From: a virus
IMG/VR virus record: IMGVR_UViG_3300049484_000177
Location: 1 to 64,000 of that record
Reading direction: 5' to 3' (one strand)
DNA length: 64,000 bases
Notes under the pieces: generated by a model
The model's database searches: none
The model's input: the letters and a program-made list of their open reading frames with translations, nothing else
Told to the model about the DNA's origin: nothing
Shown: positions 1 to 8,884 of the stretch, piece after piece
Numbering within the stretch: position 1 is the stretch's first letter
Layout: the number at the start of each line of letters is the position of its first letter
Position numbers and translations under genes: made by a program

Positions 1-295
1 TCGCCAATTCTGTGGTCTTGGCTGACTCACAGGTAGCAAACACGTCGGTCTGGATCGGCTTGGCAGCGGTGCCCATCACCTTATGAAATGCTTCCAATCC
101 GGCAAGCATGTCGTCAGTAGCCCGAAAACAACAGATGTAGTGTGTCGGCTCCACTGACTTGGGATCGGCTCTGAACTCGACTTGGAACGCACCCGCAAAC
201 TCGCTGCCGAGGCAGTTGACAATCTCCTTGCGGGCCAGCTCAACCGACTTGGCGGGCACTCGCAGGAGAACTTGGTTACGGTAGGGCTTTGTCAT
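1..295 (-). CDS. Partial hypothetical protein, runs off the left edge
   Basis: An open frame of 98 codons is visible, read leftward and cut by the window edge. It starts at ATG 295-293, which overlaps the TGA stop of the LamG gene (ATGA), so translation is probably coupled. The peptide begins MTKPYRNQVLLRVPAKSVEL and has a central CC pair. I do not recognise a family. Its position after the fibre-like gene suggests a late virion or host-interaction role, by context only. Confidence 0.6.
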   Translation of the reverse strand, partial: MTKPYRNQVLLRVPAKSVELARKEIVNCLGSEFAGAFQVEFRADPKSVEPTHYICCFRATDDMLAGLEAFHKVMGTAAKPIQTDVFATCESAKTTELA

Positions 296-2724
296 GCAAG
301 GATACTCGCAGCTACTAGCCAGTTGTGACTGTCCGTGATCTGCTTCGCCGTAACTTGGGTGGACGAACCAACCAGCTCCAGCACGTCACCTGTGTACGGC
401 AGCAGGATCGTCGTATTGACGCGGGCACCCAATGTGGCATTCGTCTCACCCGCGATCGCTGCAAGGTATTGGCCAGTGTTCGTGCCGGTCATTACACAGA
501 GCACCTTGTCGATGTAGACGGTCCAGGCGGTGTCGGACCTGATCAGGAACACGGAGGAGCCGGTTGCACGCAACGATAGGTCGCTGACCAGCGTAACCGC
601 TCCAGCTCCGGCGTTGTAGCGAATACCGATTTTGAGTGTGTTGGCTGGGATGTAGACTTCCCAGTAGATGTCCGTGACGCTGGCTTTGGCGTTAGACCAG
701 AGTACGCGGTCGGTGACTTGTGCTACCGCAGGCTTGAGCAGGCCATAGAGGGTCCGCAGGTCCATGGCCAAGGCCCAAGCAGGCACCGCTACGGGCATCT
801 CGTCGTCCAGGCCATCGAAGGTCACACCGACCTTGGTGCCGAGCGAGACACCTGCAAAGGACGGACGGGAGGGGAAGAGGGTCTGCGTCAGTGCATACGG
901 ACCTATCGTGTCGTTCCAGGTGACAATGGGATCGTCTTTTGTTGGCGAACCAAGTGCCGCCGGTGCGTTGCCGACGCCGATGCCTGCGGCAGTGTCCCAG
1001 CCGATCCACTTCGCTACGGGTGCAACAGAGGCTTCTTGGTTAGTAGCAAGCTTGAGCAGATCGGCGATGCTGAGGGCGGAACTGTAGTAGCGGGCGTCGG
1101 AATGATATCCAGTCGAGTAGCCGCCAAATGTGTTGTTATATCGCAATCCTCCAATAGAAAAATTATCAAGACCGGCAATTTGAGATACCCAAACTGTGAG
1201 GTCCGTTGAATCAGTGTGCGTATGTGCAACTTCAACACCGTCAACAAGTAAGTGTGGTACGCTACCGTCATGCGTCAAGGCTACATGCACCCATACACCA
1301 GCAAGCACTGCCGCCGCGTTCGTGATTATCGACCACTTCACCGTACCCCCACTGATAGCCAATGCCCCGAGTTTTCCCGTTGTGATCTGCACGTACAACT
1401 GGAGATACGAATTTGCATTCGTATCTCCGAATGATAGTATGTTTGCGTTCGCTGCGAATACGGACTTTTTCACCCAAGCACACATCGTCCCCGCCGTATT
1501 CGCAGCAACAGCAGCAACTAACGAATCCGCAGCGATATAGTCATTCGCCCCATCTAACACGATACTCTGGTCGCTCAAGCAGTTATCGCTAACGTCCAGA
1601 CTGCGAGCATTATCAACGTGATTCGTCAACGTACCGTCATAACCGCCTATCGGGTCGTTGACGTTCGTAACAGCTCCCCAGCCTCCCGCCTTCACTAGAT
1701 TGTTCGCCGTGTTGACCGAACAGCGTAACGGGTCCGTGACAGCAGTTTCATTGCCGTTGTAACTGCGAACAAGTTTTGCAGCCAACGCTGGCAGGTCGGC
1801 AACAATGTCGCCGTGAGTGAGCGGATTTCCCGCGTTGTAAAGCGTTGTGACTTCAGCAGCGGACGGGATATAGGCTTCCCCATACCGAACGCACGTTATC
1901 GTGCCACCAAACCAGCCGGAAGCATTTTGGTTACTGGCTACGGTCGGCCACAACGCTGCTCCCGTCGAGATGTTCAATGCCGCGTAAGCTGAGATATCAG
2001 CCGTGCCTTTGGCTACGGCATTGACGTAGAACCGTGCCAATCCATCGCGGTCGCAAGTCACAACGATATGTTGGAGCGAACCAGCAGCCATCACAGCAGA
2101 AGAATCAAAGTTGGCCGTTGTCGTTCCGTCACTGATTTGCAGTCGCAGCGTAGTGTTGTTCAGCTTGAGCGAAACGCCACGATTCGCGTTTGTGTCGCCG
2201 CCGTCGTTCCAGATGTACTGTGTAACGGCAACAGAAGTTGGGATAACCCACGCTTCTAACCAGAAATCCACGCCACTTGTACGGGTAGTAACACGATTAG
2301 TACCAACCCAAGATGCCTTATCCGATAATGTCGGAGTACGCGAACCGCCGACGAGCGGACCATTGGAGGCGTCCAGGCAGAAGACTTGGTCGGGGATGAG
2401 TAGGAGGGGGTTACCAGGACCAACGGTAAGGGCAGCGGCGAGAGTGACGGTCTTGGTGCCTTGGGTAATGACGAGATCATGGGCTCCGATGGGGGCGTCG
2501 TAGACGACTGTGGCGTTGATGGTGAGCTGAGTCTTACTGTCCCAGGTCGTACTGTTGATAGTGACGCCCGTGCCGAGATCGGTAGCCGAGGCAGTGATCT
2601 TGAAGTTCTTGCCCGTAACGACAAGATCGAAAGTCTCAGCCTGAACGGCTGTAGCGGGAGCAGCACTGAGGGCTTGGAGACTTCCGCCAGCAGACGGTCC
2701 AGCAAATGTCAATGGAAGGGTCAT
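292..2724 (-). CDS. LamG-repeat tail fibre or adhesin-like protein
   Basis: The 810-residue protein has no enzyme motifs. Residues about 30-102 look like an IPT/TIG immunoglobulin-like domain (GKNF, then an alternating beta pattern). Residues about 150-300 and 390-550 each look like a concanavalin/LamG jelly roll, with the usual pattern of a tryptophan after an alternating strand and a later H-I/V-V-T or H-V-A-L-T strand. A third jelly-roll-like stretch spans about 570-800. Such folds bind carbohydrate in phage fibres and cell-surface adhesins, so host attachment is the likely job; the specific ligand is unknown. ATG 2724 has TAGGGA eight bases upstream. The gene sits after the lysis-like cluster and overlaps the next gene by ATGA. 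Confidence 0.7.
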   Translation of the reverse strand: MTLPLTFAGPSAGGSLQALSAAPATAVQAETFDLVVTGKNFKITASATDLGTGVTINSTTWDSKTQLTINATVVYDAPIGAHDLVITQGTKTVTLAAALTVGPGNPLLLIPDQVFCLDASNGPLVGGSRTPTLSDKASWVGTNRVTTRTSGVDFWLEAWVIPTSVAVTQYIWNDGGDTNANRGVSLKLNNTTLRLQISDGTTTANFDSSAVMAAGSLQHIVVTCDRDGLARFYVNAVAKGTADISAYAALNISTGAALWPTVASNQNASGWFGGTITCVRYGEAYIPSAAEVTTLYNAGNPLTHGDIVADLPALAAKLVRSYNGNETAVTDPLRCSVNTANNLVKAGGWGAVTNVNDPIGGYDGTLTNHVDNARSLDVSDNCLSDQSIVLDGANDYIAADSLVAAVAANTAGTMCAWVKKSVFAANANILSFGDTNANSYLQLYVQITTGKLGALAISGGTVKWSIITNAAAVLAGVWVHVALTHDGSVPHLLVDGVEVAHTHTDSTDLTVWVSQIAGLDNFSIGGLRYNNTFGGYSTGYHSDARYYSSALSIADLLKLATNQEASVAPVAKWIGWDTAAGIGVGNAPAALGSPTKDDPIVTWNDTIGPYALTQTLFPSRPSFAGVSLGTKVGVTFDGLDDEMPVAVPAWALAMDLRTLYGLLKPAVAQVTDRVLWSNAKASVTDIYWEVYIPANTLKIGIRYNAGAGAVTLVSDLSLRATGSSVFLIRSDTAWTVYIDKVLCVMTGTNTGQYLAAIAGETNATLGARVNTTILLPYTGDVLELVGSSTQVTAKQITDSHNWLVAASILA

Positions 2725-2737
2725 GCTTGATCCCTAT

Positions 2738-3052
2738 CTACCAAGGTTGACCGTAAGTCCAAACTACCACTCCACTGACCTGAACCGAGGCACTTAACCT
2801 TATACTAAGTCCCTTACCTACTGCAGTTTTCACATAACCAATTTGAACTGGGGGCCATACTATGCCCCCATTCTCAGCGCATGGGAGGGGACCACACAAA
2901 TCTATCCCATCAGAATCCTCCAGAGTGACACTCACATCACCTCCCACCAGAAGGAAACCCCCATTGACTAGAACGCACTTGTCCGCGACAGCCGCTACTA
3001 TGACATGAGCCCCACTGGTTGCGACGTCAATCTTGTGATGTATTGCAGACAT
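2738..3052 (-). CDS. Small beta-rich virion-like protein, unknown
   Basis: This 104-residue protein has no signal peptide and alternates small and hydrophobic residues throughout, ending in a V-x-G-V-V-V-W-T-Y-G strand. It looks like a compact beta-barrel of the sort seen among small phage structural proteins. A good Shine-Dalgarno (AGGAG, 6 bases before ATG 3052) supports the start. Its place between the fibre-like gene and the lysis-like cluster suggests a virion component. No family recognised. Confidence 0.6.
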   Translation of the reverse strand: MSAIHHKIDVATSGAHVIVAAVADKCVLVNGGFLLVGGDVSVTLEDSDGIDLCGPLPCAENGGIVWPPVQIGYVKTAVGKGLSIRLSASVQVSGVVVWTYGQPW

Positions 3053-3061
3053 GCAAATCTC

Positions 3062-3298
3062 CTAATGAGGATGCTGGTGTTCGTAAGGCTCGGGCACAAC
3101 ATGATGCTCCAACTTTCGCAGTCGGCAGTTATAGCTCCAAGCACGAAATCTGTTATGTTCGTCAACGACGCTGAAGCAGTCGTAGGTTACCGCTACTCGT
3201 GATGGGTAAGCAGGGGGCATTAGAGCTAATACTTCAATTGCTGGTGAATTACACCAAGGACACATCAGCGGCGGTAGTGTGGGAAGTTGCTGAGGCAT
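3062..3298 (-). CDS. Hypothetical protein with a CPWC motif
   Basis: 78 residues, proline-rich N-terminus, a CPWC pair at residues 13-16 and a further Cys near 58, followed by a His-rich tail (EYEHQHPH-like). The Cys and His content suggests metal binding, but the ribbon is not a complete standard one. It lies 4 bases beyond the coiled-coil gene in the same transcript. The ribosome site is weak, so the start is uncertain. Confidence 0.45.
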   Translation of the reverse strand: MPQQLPTLPPLMCPWCNSPAIEVLALMPPAYPSRVAVTYDCFSVVDEHNRFRAWSYNCRLRKLEHHVVPEPYEHQHPH

Positions 3299-3302
3299 AT
3301 AC

Positions 3303-3824
3303 CTATCCCATCAACTCGTGAATCAAAGCGACCACTGCCACAATCAAACCCAGCACGCCAATCGTACCCGCGAACACTACAGCCCAAACGGATGCCTTGC
3401 CTCTCGTCTCGCCTTCGATCTTGGCGGCGGTTTCTCTCAGGATGCGCACGTCGGCTTCTAGGAATGAATGACCACGTTCGTATTCGGGGCGGGTAATCAA
3501 TAGCAGTCGCTGGTCGCGCATCTCCTTTTCCAGCCGTACTCGGTCTTCGGCGTTTTCCTCACGCAGACGATTCATGTGGAGCAGGCGTTCCTTGGTCGTA
3601 ATGTCCGTAGCGTCCAGTTTGGCCTTGAGGGCCGTCGCCGCCGCCTCTGCCGTGGCTTCGATGGCCTTCAGTCGCGCTTCGAGGACTTCACGGAGAGCCA
3701 TCTCAGACAGCCGAAACTCGTTGCCGTCCAGCCTAACATCCATGTGGTCGAGTCGGGTGTCTACGTAGTCTTTCCAATTCAGCCCATTAGGACCATAACC
3801 TCGTGGTTCTCTTGGTTCAGTCAT
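3303..3824 (-). CDS. Coiled-coil protein with C-terminal membrane anchor
   Basis: 173 residues. Residues about 25-145 are a long charged helix with heptad-like spacing (ARLKAIEATAEAAATALKAK region). Residues about 148-170 form one strong transmembrane segment, followed by HELMG. The gene follows the holin-like gene with an ATGA overlap. Membrane-anchored coiled-coil proteins occur beside phage holins and may act as spanin-like or holin-modulating proteins; that role is inferred from position only. Confidence 0.6.
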   Translation of the reverse strand: MTEPREPRGYGPNGLNWKDYVDTRLDHMDVRLDGNEFRLSEMALREVLEARLKAIEATAEAAATALKAKLDATDITTKERLLHMNRLREENAEDRVRLEKEMRDQRLLLITRPEYERGHSFLEADVRILRETAAKIEGETRGKASVWAVVFAGTIGVLGLIVAVVALIHELMG

Positions 3825-4042
3825 TTCAACCCCAGATCAGTAGATGTCTTATCAGCGTCACGGGAGAAGATCAAACCGATGGCAGCCAGCGTCAGGGCAA
3901 ACACAATAGTCCAGTCGGGATTAGTCGCTGGGTCGCTGTCGAGTATCTTCTGGATTGCTTCGATCCAGGCGGAAGCGGCAACGAGGATACCCGTTACCGT
4001 TGTTTTCCAGGACTTGACGGCAGCAGTGAGTGCTTTGTTCAT
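3821..4042 (-). CDS. Holin-like small membrane protein
   Basis: 73 residues: a short basic N-terminus with WKTT, a hydrophobic helix at about 16-32, a second helix at about 47-60, then a charged tail starting FSRDADKTS. This WKTT...GLxxRDxxxTS layout is common in small phage holin-like proteins. It is immediately upstream of the coiled-coil membrane gene and downstream of a peptidase gene, so a lysis cassette is likely. Holins time the opening of the inner membrane. Function is inferred from size, topology and neighbours. Confidence 0.6.
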   Translation of the reverse strand: MNKALTAAVKSWKTTVTGILVAASAWIEAIQKILDSDPATNPDWTIVFALTLAAIGLIFSRDADKTSTDLGLK

Positions 4043-4057
4043 TGAATGGTCCTTTGT

Positions 4058-4939
4058 TCAACCAGCAGGATGCTCCCAATCGTCTGGGGCAGTCACAGAC
4101 CAGATGCAATATGATCCACCAACGGTTGCCTTAATCTTGGAGATGGAGTCATACCGCATGATGTTGTACGAATCTACGTACTCCATCAGTTGCTCATCGG
4201 GCAACCAGCGGCCATAGGGAATCGAATGCCCTGAGCGACCGACACCAACGAAGCGGCAGCCCTTGAGGACAAGGCATACCGTCTGCTCCCATGTCTCTGG
4301 AAAGATGATTTCCAGAGGTCTGAAATGCTTAGCTGTTTCCTTCCACCCTTCGGGAAACTCATCTAGAGGTATCCACTTCTTGGTGCTGCTCTGGTTGATG
4401 TTGCCGCCGCCTTTGGTTCCCGCCAGGGCGTGCTTGAATCCCCAATCACGGGGCTGAATCAGGTCAGGCAAGGCTCCTCGCTTAACTGCGATATTGAGCA
4501 CCTGCCGTACACCAGCACCGCCCCATTCATTCGGGTTTGCCTCGGCATAGACCGACAGACAAGAAATCCAGACACTCGCGGATTTGGCAGAGATCGGCAA
4601 TCGTTGGCCGGCAACAGGAGGGCCGAGACCAATAGCCCGCTGAGCGTTTCGTGTACCTTCGAAGCAGGTACGGTAGCAATGACAGGTACACTCGTGGGTC
4701 GGCTCCTGATTGGTGAATCGGTCCACGAAGTTGACGGGCCAGGTCTTGTTGGCCGTGTTCTCGTCGGCCAGGGCTTTCCACTCTCTTGGCTCGCACCACA
4801 GGTGCTCAGGGAACGCTGTGCTCGCCGCTCCACACATATCCCACATCACGTCACGGGTATCACCTGCGGCTTTATTTGCCGGGTATCCATCGTGGACTGG
4901 AAACACAACGTCGATGAGGGCGGGGTTGATACCAGTCAT
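4058..4939 (-). CDS. Papain-like cysteine peptidase, possible lysis or virion enzyme
   Basis: 293 residues. A Cys cluster at residues 84-92 (TCHCYRTC) precedes a helix, as in C1-type peptidases where the nucleophile caps the first helix. A GRSGHS motif gives the candidate catalytic His at 238, and VDSYN gives a candidate Asn at 259. The N-E-W-G-G-A-G segment at 137-143 matches a conserved GGWGG-like turn in a phage papain-like family I associate with Planctomycetes. The neighbouring holin-like gene suggests cell-wall or envelope lysis, but a virion peptidase is equally possible. I prefer ATG 4939, which overlaps the upstream stop (ATGA), over the in-frame GTG at 4945. Confidence 0.55.
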   Translation of the reverse strand: MTGINPALIDVVFPVHDGYPANKAAGDTRDVMWDMCGAASTAFPEHLWCEPREWKALADENTANKTWPVNFVDRFTNQEPTHECTCHCYRTCFEGTRNAQRAIGLGPPVAGQRLPISAKSASVWISCLSVYAEANPNEWGGAGVRQVLNIAVKRGALPDLIQPRDWGFKHALAGTKGGGNINQSSTKKWIPLDEFPEGWKETAKHFRPLEIIFPETWEQTVCLVLKGCRFVGVGRSGHSIPYGRWLPDEQLMEYVDSYNIMRYDSISKIKATVGGSYCIWSVTAPDDWEHPAG

Positions 4940-5700
4940 TTGCACGCCTCCAGAACTTCAGCGGTAGTCTTAGGGTCTTTGACAGTCTTCTTGACCGTGT
5001 CACCGGCTTGAACGATGAGACAGGGAAGACCAGCTTTCTTGGCAGCTTCCAGGGCAATCTTGTACTGATCAGGGACTTCACCGTTGCCGTCAGTCGTGTT
5101 CTGCTCAAACTCAGTTGCGACGATTCCTGAACCATCTGCGTTGAGTTGTTGGAGTGCTTTGACTACGGCTCTGGGAATGGTATTGTTGTCTTTCTCGTAA
5201 ATGTACGTTGCCCGAGTCACTTTCAGGCTCGGGTCCACTGGCTTGTCTGGGTCTATCGGAGGGGGGACTATACCAGCGACCTCCAGCACGCAGGAGCCAA
5301 CAGCGGAGGGGTACTTGGTTTCAAGAGTGGCTACTAGATCCGCGATTTGCTTGATCGCTGGGTCATTGACCCGAGCAACGTTCGCAACCTGCACGGCCTT
5401 TGAGAGTCCGTTACGCCATTCATTGAGAGTGAGCTTGAGGGTGTACTTGCCCGGCGTCATCCCCGAGAAGAAGAGCATAGGCTGCTCATCGGCGTCGAAG
5501 AGCTTGACAGCCATTGCTCCTGCTGCCGGATCAATGGTTAGAGCAGACGCCTTCATCTCATCCTTAGTGATACCACCAATCTGGAGTAGTACCGCATTGC
5601 CAGGATTCAACGGAGTTGTTGGGGCCTTGATAACAATCTCGGCGGCAGACAGTACCGACGAGACTAACAACAGTAGGATTGGAAGTAACCGCTTCACCAC
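4936..5700 (-). CDS. Secreted or periplasmic protein, possible thioredoxin-like fold
   Basis: 254 residues with a clear signal peptide (basic MVKR, then LLPILLLLVSSVLSAAE with an AxA-like cleavage site near 19-21). Residues about 22-100 are a beta-rich domain. After a proline linker (PPPIDPDKP) the C-terminal part has the helix-strand-helix pattern A-L-x-x-A-x-K-x-G-L-P-C-L-I-V, as in thioredoxin-like folds but with a single Cys. AAGGAG lies just before the GTG start. It overlaps the peptidase gene and may serve in the lysis module or at the host envelope. No family assigned. Confidence 0.6.
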   Translation of the reverse strand: MVKRLLPILLLLVSSVLSAAEIVIKAPTTPLNPGNAVLLQIGGITKDEMKASALTIDPAAGAMAVKLFDADEQPMLFFSGMTPGKYTLKLTLNEWRNGLSKAVQVANVARVNDPAIKQIADLVATLETKYPSAVGSCVLEVAGIVPPPIDPDKPVDPSLKVTRATYIYEKDNNTIPRAVVKALQQLNADGSGIVATEFEQNTTDGNGEVPDQYKIALEAAKKAGLPCLIVQAGDTVKKTVKDPKTTAEVLEACK

Positions 5701-5708
5701 TTTGCTCC

Positions 5709-5951
5709 TTAATCAACGGCTATCTGTCGCATAAGTTTGCCTAAGCAACACTTCATGCAGGAAGGGCCGTTATATTTATCCACTAATTCACAAAGCACAT
5801 GATCTGCCACCAGCAAGACGAACGGGAAACGCTCTGGTCCTAGTTGGATATACTCCGACCGTGTCCACATCATGACAAGGCCCGCTGACTCCAGTAGGTT
5901 ATGTCCTGCGTGGGACACTGTCTCGGCATCTTCGAGCAGTTCCCCGTTCAT
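5709..5951 (-). CDS. Hypothetical small Cys-containing protein
   Basis: 80 residues, acidic N-terminus and a CMKCC cluster near the C-terminus (residues about 66-70). It sits in tandem between the signal-peptide gene and a small connector-region gene. No family recognised; start support is weak. Confidence 0.45.
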   Translation of the reverse strand: MNGELLEDAETVSHAGHNLLESAGLVMMWTRSEYIQLGPERFPFVLLVADHVLCELVDKYNGPSCMKCCLGKLMRQIAVD

Positions 5952-5962
5952 CTTGCATCACT

Positions 5963-6208
5963 TCATTTGGACTTTACCAGTCCCTGGATCTGTTCGTCAG
6001 ACGCATTGTCCAAAGCGTCCAGAACATCATCAACGGCCGTTCGCAGTTCGCCACCACGCAGGCCAGCCTGACGCAACTGACGGGTCACAGCGAACCGCAC
6101 CACAGGGCCTCCCTCCTTCATCCGACGCACGACCACTTCTGCTCCATCAGTATTCGTGCAGTTCTCGATCAGCGTCTTGATCAACGTAAACCACTTTGTC
6201 CAGTCCAT
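5963..6208 (-). CDS. Small helical hypothetical protein
   Basis: 81 residues beginning MDWTKWFTLIKTLIEN and predicted helical. ATG 6208 is chosen over an upstream in-frame start because AAGGAG lies six bases before it, and the longer version would run into the preceding gene. It sits directly behind the head-tail connector genes, so a tail-assembly or adaptor role is possible, from context only. Confidence 0.55.
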   Translation of the reverse strand: MDWTKWFTLIKTLIENCTNTDGAEVVVRRMKEGGPVVRFAVTRQLRQAGLRGGELRTAVDDVLDALDNASDEQIQGLVKSK

Positions 6209-6221
6209 CTGTCGCTCCTTT

Positions 6222-6587
6222 TCAAACAATGGTAGGTAAGACATCTCTCCACTTCGTCAAACTAACATTACGCTGATACTCCCGATTCTTTATGTCAGGA
6301 GTCTCATCGTAGCCGACGACCTCGTGTAAGTTCGTGGGAGGGCTAGGCACAGCCGTCAATTCACCCAACCACATAATAGAACCAGGGGCAATAACCCTAT
6401 CCACCATCACCTCAGCGGACAAGGCTATAGGTGTACCATCCTTACTCATCACTACTCGCTTAGACCATTCCCACCGAACGTCAATCTCAGCGGCAGTTAT
6501 TACTGTAGGCTCCCCTCGCTTATCGTAGCTACTCAGAGCCCACAACACAGCCTTTTGGGAAAGTCCAACAATCTCGATGGACGGCAT
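6222..6587 (-). CDS. Probable head-closure or tail-adaptor protein
   Basis: 121 residues, mostly beta, with SIMWLGELTAVP in the centre. It lies immediately after the DUF4054-like connector gene (4-base gap), the slot usually held by head-closure or stopper proteins in phage head-tail modules. The sequence itself gives no decisive motif, so the call rests on synteny. Confidence 0.4.
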   Translation of the reverse strand: MPSIEIVGLSQKAVLWALSSYDKRGEPTVITAAEIDVRWEWSKRVVMSKDGTPIALSAEVMVDRVIAPGSIMWLGELTAVPSPPTNLHEVVGYDETPDIKNREYQRNVSLTKWRDVLPTIV

Positions 6588-6590
6588 CTA

Positions 6591-7022
6591 TCACCTATCA
6601 TCACCAGATCGACCGTAGTCGTCTTGTGTCAGCTTGGTACTACCTAACCAAACCATTGAAGCCTTTGGTCTTGTCCCCTGCTCGGCCTGTTTGCTCCTAG
6701 CCGCCAAGATTCCGGTCACATCCAAGAGCATAGCAGTCTGTCCGTATTGGGTACTACTGAGCACCATTCCGGTCTGACCCTGAAAAGAACCACTAGCCTT
6801 GCTAGTGCTCTTAGATGATAGCAACTGATCCCGGTGAGCATAGAAATGAGCAGCCAGCCACTTCTCAATCTCCGTGAGAAGTGAGCTACTCAACTCACCG
6901 TCGGTATCCTTACCCTGTAACCAGTCTACTAATGAAGAGGCTGCCGTTATGAACGGACTTAGAGAGATGGTTCCATCCGTCTCGATTATCCCAGCAACCT
7001 CACCGGATGTTGTCCTAGCCAA
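6591..7022 (-). CDS. Head-tail connector protein, DUF4054-like
   Basis: 143 residues starting MARTTSGEVAGIIETD. It shows the family pattern of an N-terminal helix, an F-I-x-A-A-S-x-L-V helix, then E-K-W-L-A-A-H-F-Y-A and a C-terminal Y-G-Q-T-A-M-L-L-D stretch, as in head-tail connectors of siphovirus type. It docks under the portal to continue the neck. The start is TTG 7022, supported by AAGGAG seven bases upstream. It is the second gene after the capsid gene. Confidence 0.7.
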   Translation of the reverse strand: MARTTSGEVAGIIETDGTISLSPFITAASSLVDWLQGKDTDGELSSSLLTEIEKWLAAHFYAHRDQLLSSKSTSKASGSFQGQTGMVLSSTQYGQTAMLLDVTGILAARSKQAEQGTRPKASMVWLGSTKLTQDDYGRSGDDR

Positions 7023-7046
7023 CAGCTCGCTCCTTTACCGCTAGGG

Positions 7047-7541
7047 CTACTGAGCAGCCAAGGCAGACTCCAGAACGTTGATGATCTCGTCCTTCGTCGA
7101 AGCCCCAGAGATGTCGACACCGGCATTGCGAGCATACTCACGAAGTTGCTTAGTCGACATCAATGAGAAATCTTCCTCTGAATCCGCCGGTTGAGGATCA
7201 TCTCCACGCAGCTCCTGGATTTCCTTCTCCAACTGAGCAATCTTGTCAAGCAGCGGTTGGTTGTCAGGTGTAGGAGTGAGCCGGTCGAGGTTTTGAAACT
7301 TCTCGCTGCCAAACCGCTCCTCCAAGTTGATCGGAGACACTACAATGCTTCGGTTAGGGTCCTTTGCATCGTAGATGGTATTGACATAAACCAGACCAGT
7401 TCCCAAACACGAAGGGCAGGGCCACTCACCCCTTTTCCCAGGAACCTCAACCTTTGTGGTCCCATTGCAGACTTCGCACTTAGAGCCACTCTTACTTGGC
7501 TCTCGTTGCGAGTGTATCCCGCGAAGTAGTTTGAATCTCAT
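7047..7541 (-). CDS. Zinc-ribbon and SAP/HeH-like head-region protein
   Basis: 164 residues. A DnaJ-like zinc ribbon (CEVC at about 22-25 and CPSC at about 42-45) is followed by a coiled stretch (LLDKIAQLEKEIQELR) and a C-terminal SAP/HeH-type helix-extended-helix (MSTKQLREYARNAGVDISG...). Such C-terminal folds are common in small proteins encoded beside phage capsid genes. They may contact nucleic acid or other head proteins. AGGAG precedes ATG 7541. Confidence 0.6.
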   Translation of the reverse strand: MRFKLLRGIHSQREPSKSGSKCEVCNGTTKVEVPGKRGEWPCPSCLGTGLVYVNTIYDAKDPNRSIVVSPINLEERFGSEKFQNLDRLTPTPDNQPLLDKIAQLEKEIQELRGDDPQPADSEEDFSLMSTKQLREYARNAGVDISGASTKDEIINVLESALAAQ

Positions 7542-7570
7542 CTCTCATCGCTCCTAGTGACAAATAGTTA

Positions 7571-7623
7571 GAAAAGAGGGACTGGACTGACTAACTAGCC
7601 AGCACGAGAGTCAATCCAGTCCC
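7571..7623 (-). terminator. Rho-independent terminator after the capsid gene
   Basis: Read on the minus strand, a 9-bp perfect stem (GGGACTGGA pairing with TCCAGTCCC, outer arms 7578-7586 and 7615-7623) is followed by TCTTTTC. It lies 38 bases beyond the major capsid stop, so it could limit transcription into the connector genes or set the capsid mRNA 3' end. Confidence 0.75.
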
Positions 7624-7660
7624 AACCCAGGGCAGGGGGTCCGCCGCGCAATCCAAATCG

Positions 7661-8884
7661 TCAGGCCGTCGTGCAGTGCATGACACCCAACCGATCCTGA
7701 TAGTCGGGTGTCATGAGGGGAACCTGAATCGTCATGACCTTGAAGTTGACACGCATGCCACCCATCGTCGGCCATTGGACCGTATTGATGTCCATACCAT
7801 TGACCGCCTGGACCACGTCGCTCGTCATCTGAACCATCAGAATCGTGAACGTACTGGTGAGGAAGTCGAGCCTCCGCATGTCCTGGAATCCTTCGATGTC
7901 TCGAATCCTCATACGCAAGGTCTTGGACCCGGCGTCTGCGGTGGTCGAGTAGTCGTCATCCAGGTACTTGTCCCAGTCCGTCGAGTGGTAGAGCATGAAC
8001 GGGCCGAAGAAGTTGTTGCCGTACATCGTATCACGGGCAACCAACAACTCGTCAATCAACGTTTGGGCCGTCCATCCACCAGCCGACGGAGCAGTGATGT
8101 CGGTCTTCGTTGACCGTGCCGGGTGAGTGGTGTATCCATGCACCGTTGCCGCTCGTCCATAAGCAATGCCCGCCGTTCCGGCCGCAGCATTACCCAAAGT
8201 GGGACCAACGAGAGTTCCGATCAGTGTCTTCTCCACTGACTCCGCAACTCGCCGTCCAGCCGCTTCCGCCATCCTTGTGTTCAGCGGCGTCCCATTGCGT
8301 CGACTGATGGCCAGCAAACGCTCGGGGAACCAGAAGTCGCTGTGGGTGATGGGCAGGGGCAAACCTTCCAGCTTGAAGAGCGGCTGGTCAGCCCGTCCCT
8401 CAGTCATCCCATCAAAGTCTACAACAGCCTCGCCGGGATCACTCATGGTTTGGTATTCCAAAACCATTGTGCTCATCCCATCGAAACCGCCGAAGGAGCT
8501 GGCAGACATCAAATCCGTCCATGCTCGCAGCCGTTTGCGAAATTCGGTTCGGACGATGTTGGTCAATGTGATCCATTGCTCCTTGGTCAGAACCGTGGCA
8601 TTGCGAATGAGGCTGCTCATGCCGTGGTTCATGATCAAGTCAGCCACCAGCCGCTTCTCGTGGACCGGGAAGTCAACCGGAATGCCGTCCTTGTTGGTGA
8701 CATACGAACCGTCGTTCTTCTTCCGACGTTCGCGTCGGCCAGTATTGACCACGACACAGTTCCTTCCCTTCCCATCGAAGAAGGGTCGAAGCAGTCCCGT
8801 GTCAAACTGGACATCAGCAAGGGTGGAGGCAACAGGCCCGTGTCCCTTGCCGTTCAGGATGAAATCTTGTGGGGCTACGAACAT
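7661..8884 (-). CDS. Major capsid protein, encapsulin-like HK97 fold
   Basis: 407 residues. Its centre carries H-S-D-F-W-F-P-E-R-L-L-A-I-S-R-R-N-G-T-P-L, close to the P-domain helix of encapsulin-type HK97-fold capsid proteins, followed by a long helix A-A-G-R-R-V-A-E-S-V-E-K. An N-terminal arm and E-loop-like Lys/Arg-rich region (RRERRKKNDGSY) precede it. It forms the icosahedral shell. The order protease/scaffold, decoration, capsid, connectors is classical. AAGGAG lies ahead of ATG 8884, and codons are more GC-rich than in the adjoining MuF region, fitting high expression. Confidence 0.8.
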   Translation of the reverse strand: MFVAPQDFILNGKGHGPVASTLADVQFDTGLLRPFFDGKGRNCVVVNTGRRERRKKNDGSYVTNKDGIPVDFPVHEKRLVADLIMNHGMSSLIRNATVLTKEQWITLTNIVRTEFRKRLRAWTDLMSASSFGGFDGMSTMVLEYQTMSDPGEAVVDFDGMTEGRADQPLFKLEGLPLPITHSDFWFPERLLAISRRNGTPLNTRMAEAAGRRVAESVEKTLIGTLVGPTLGNAAAGTAGIAYGRAATVHGYTTHPARSTKTDITAPSAGGWTAQTLIDELLVARDTMYGNNFFGPFMLYHSTDWDKYLDDDYSTTADAGSKTLRMRIRDIEGFQDMRRLDFLTSTFTILMVQMTSDVVQAVNGMDINTVQWPTMGGMRVNFKVMTIQVPLMTPDYQDRLGVMHCTTA

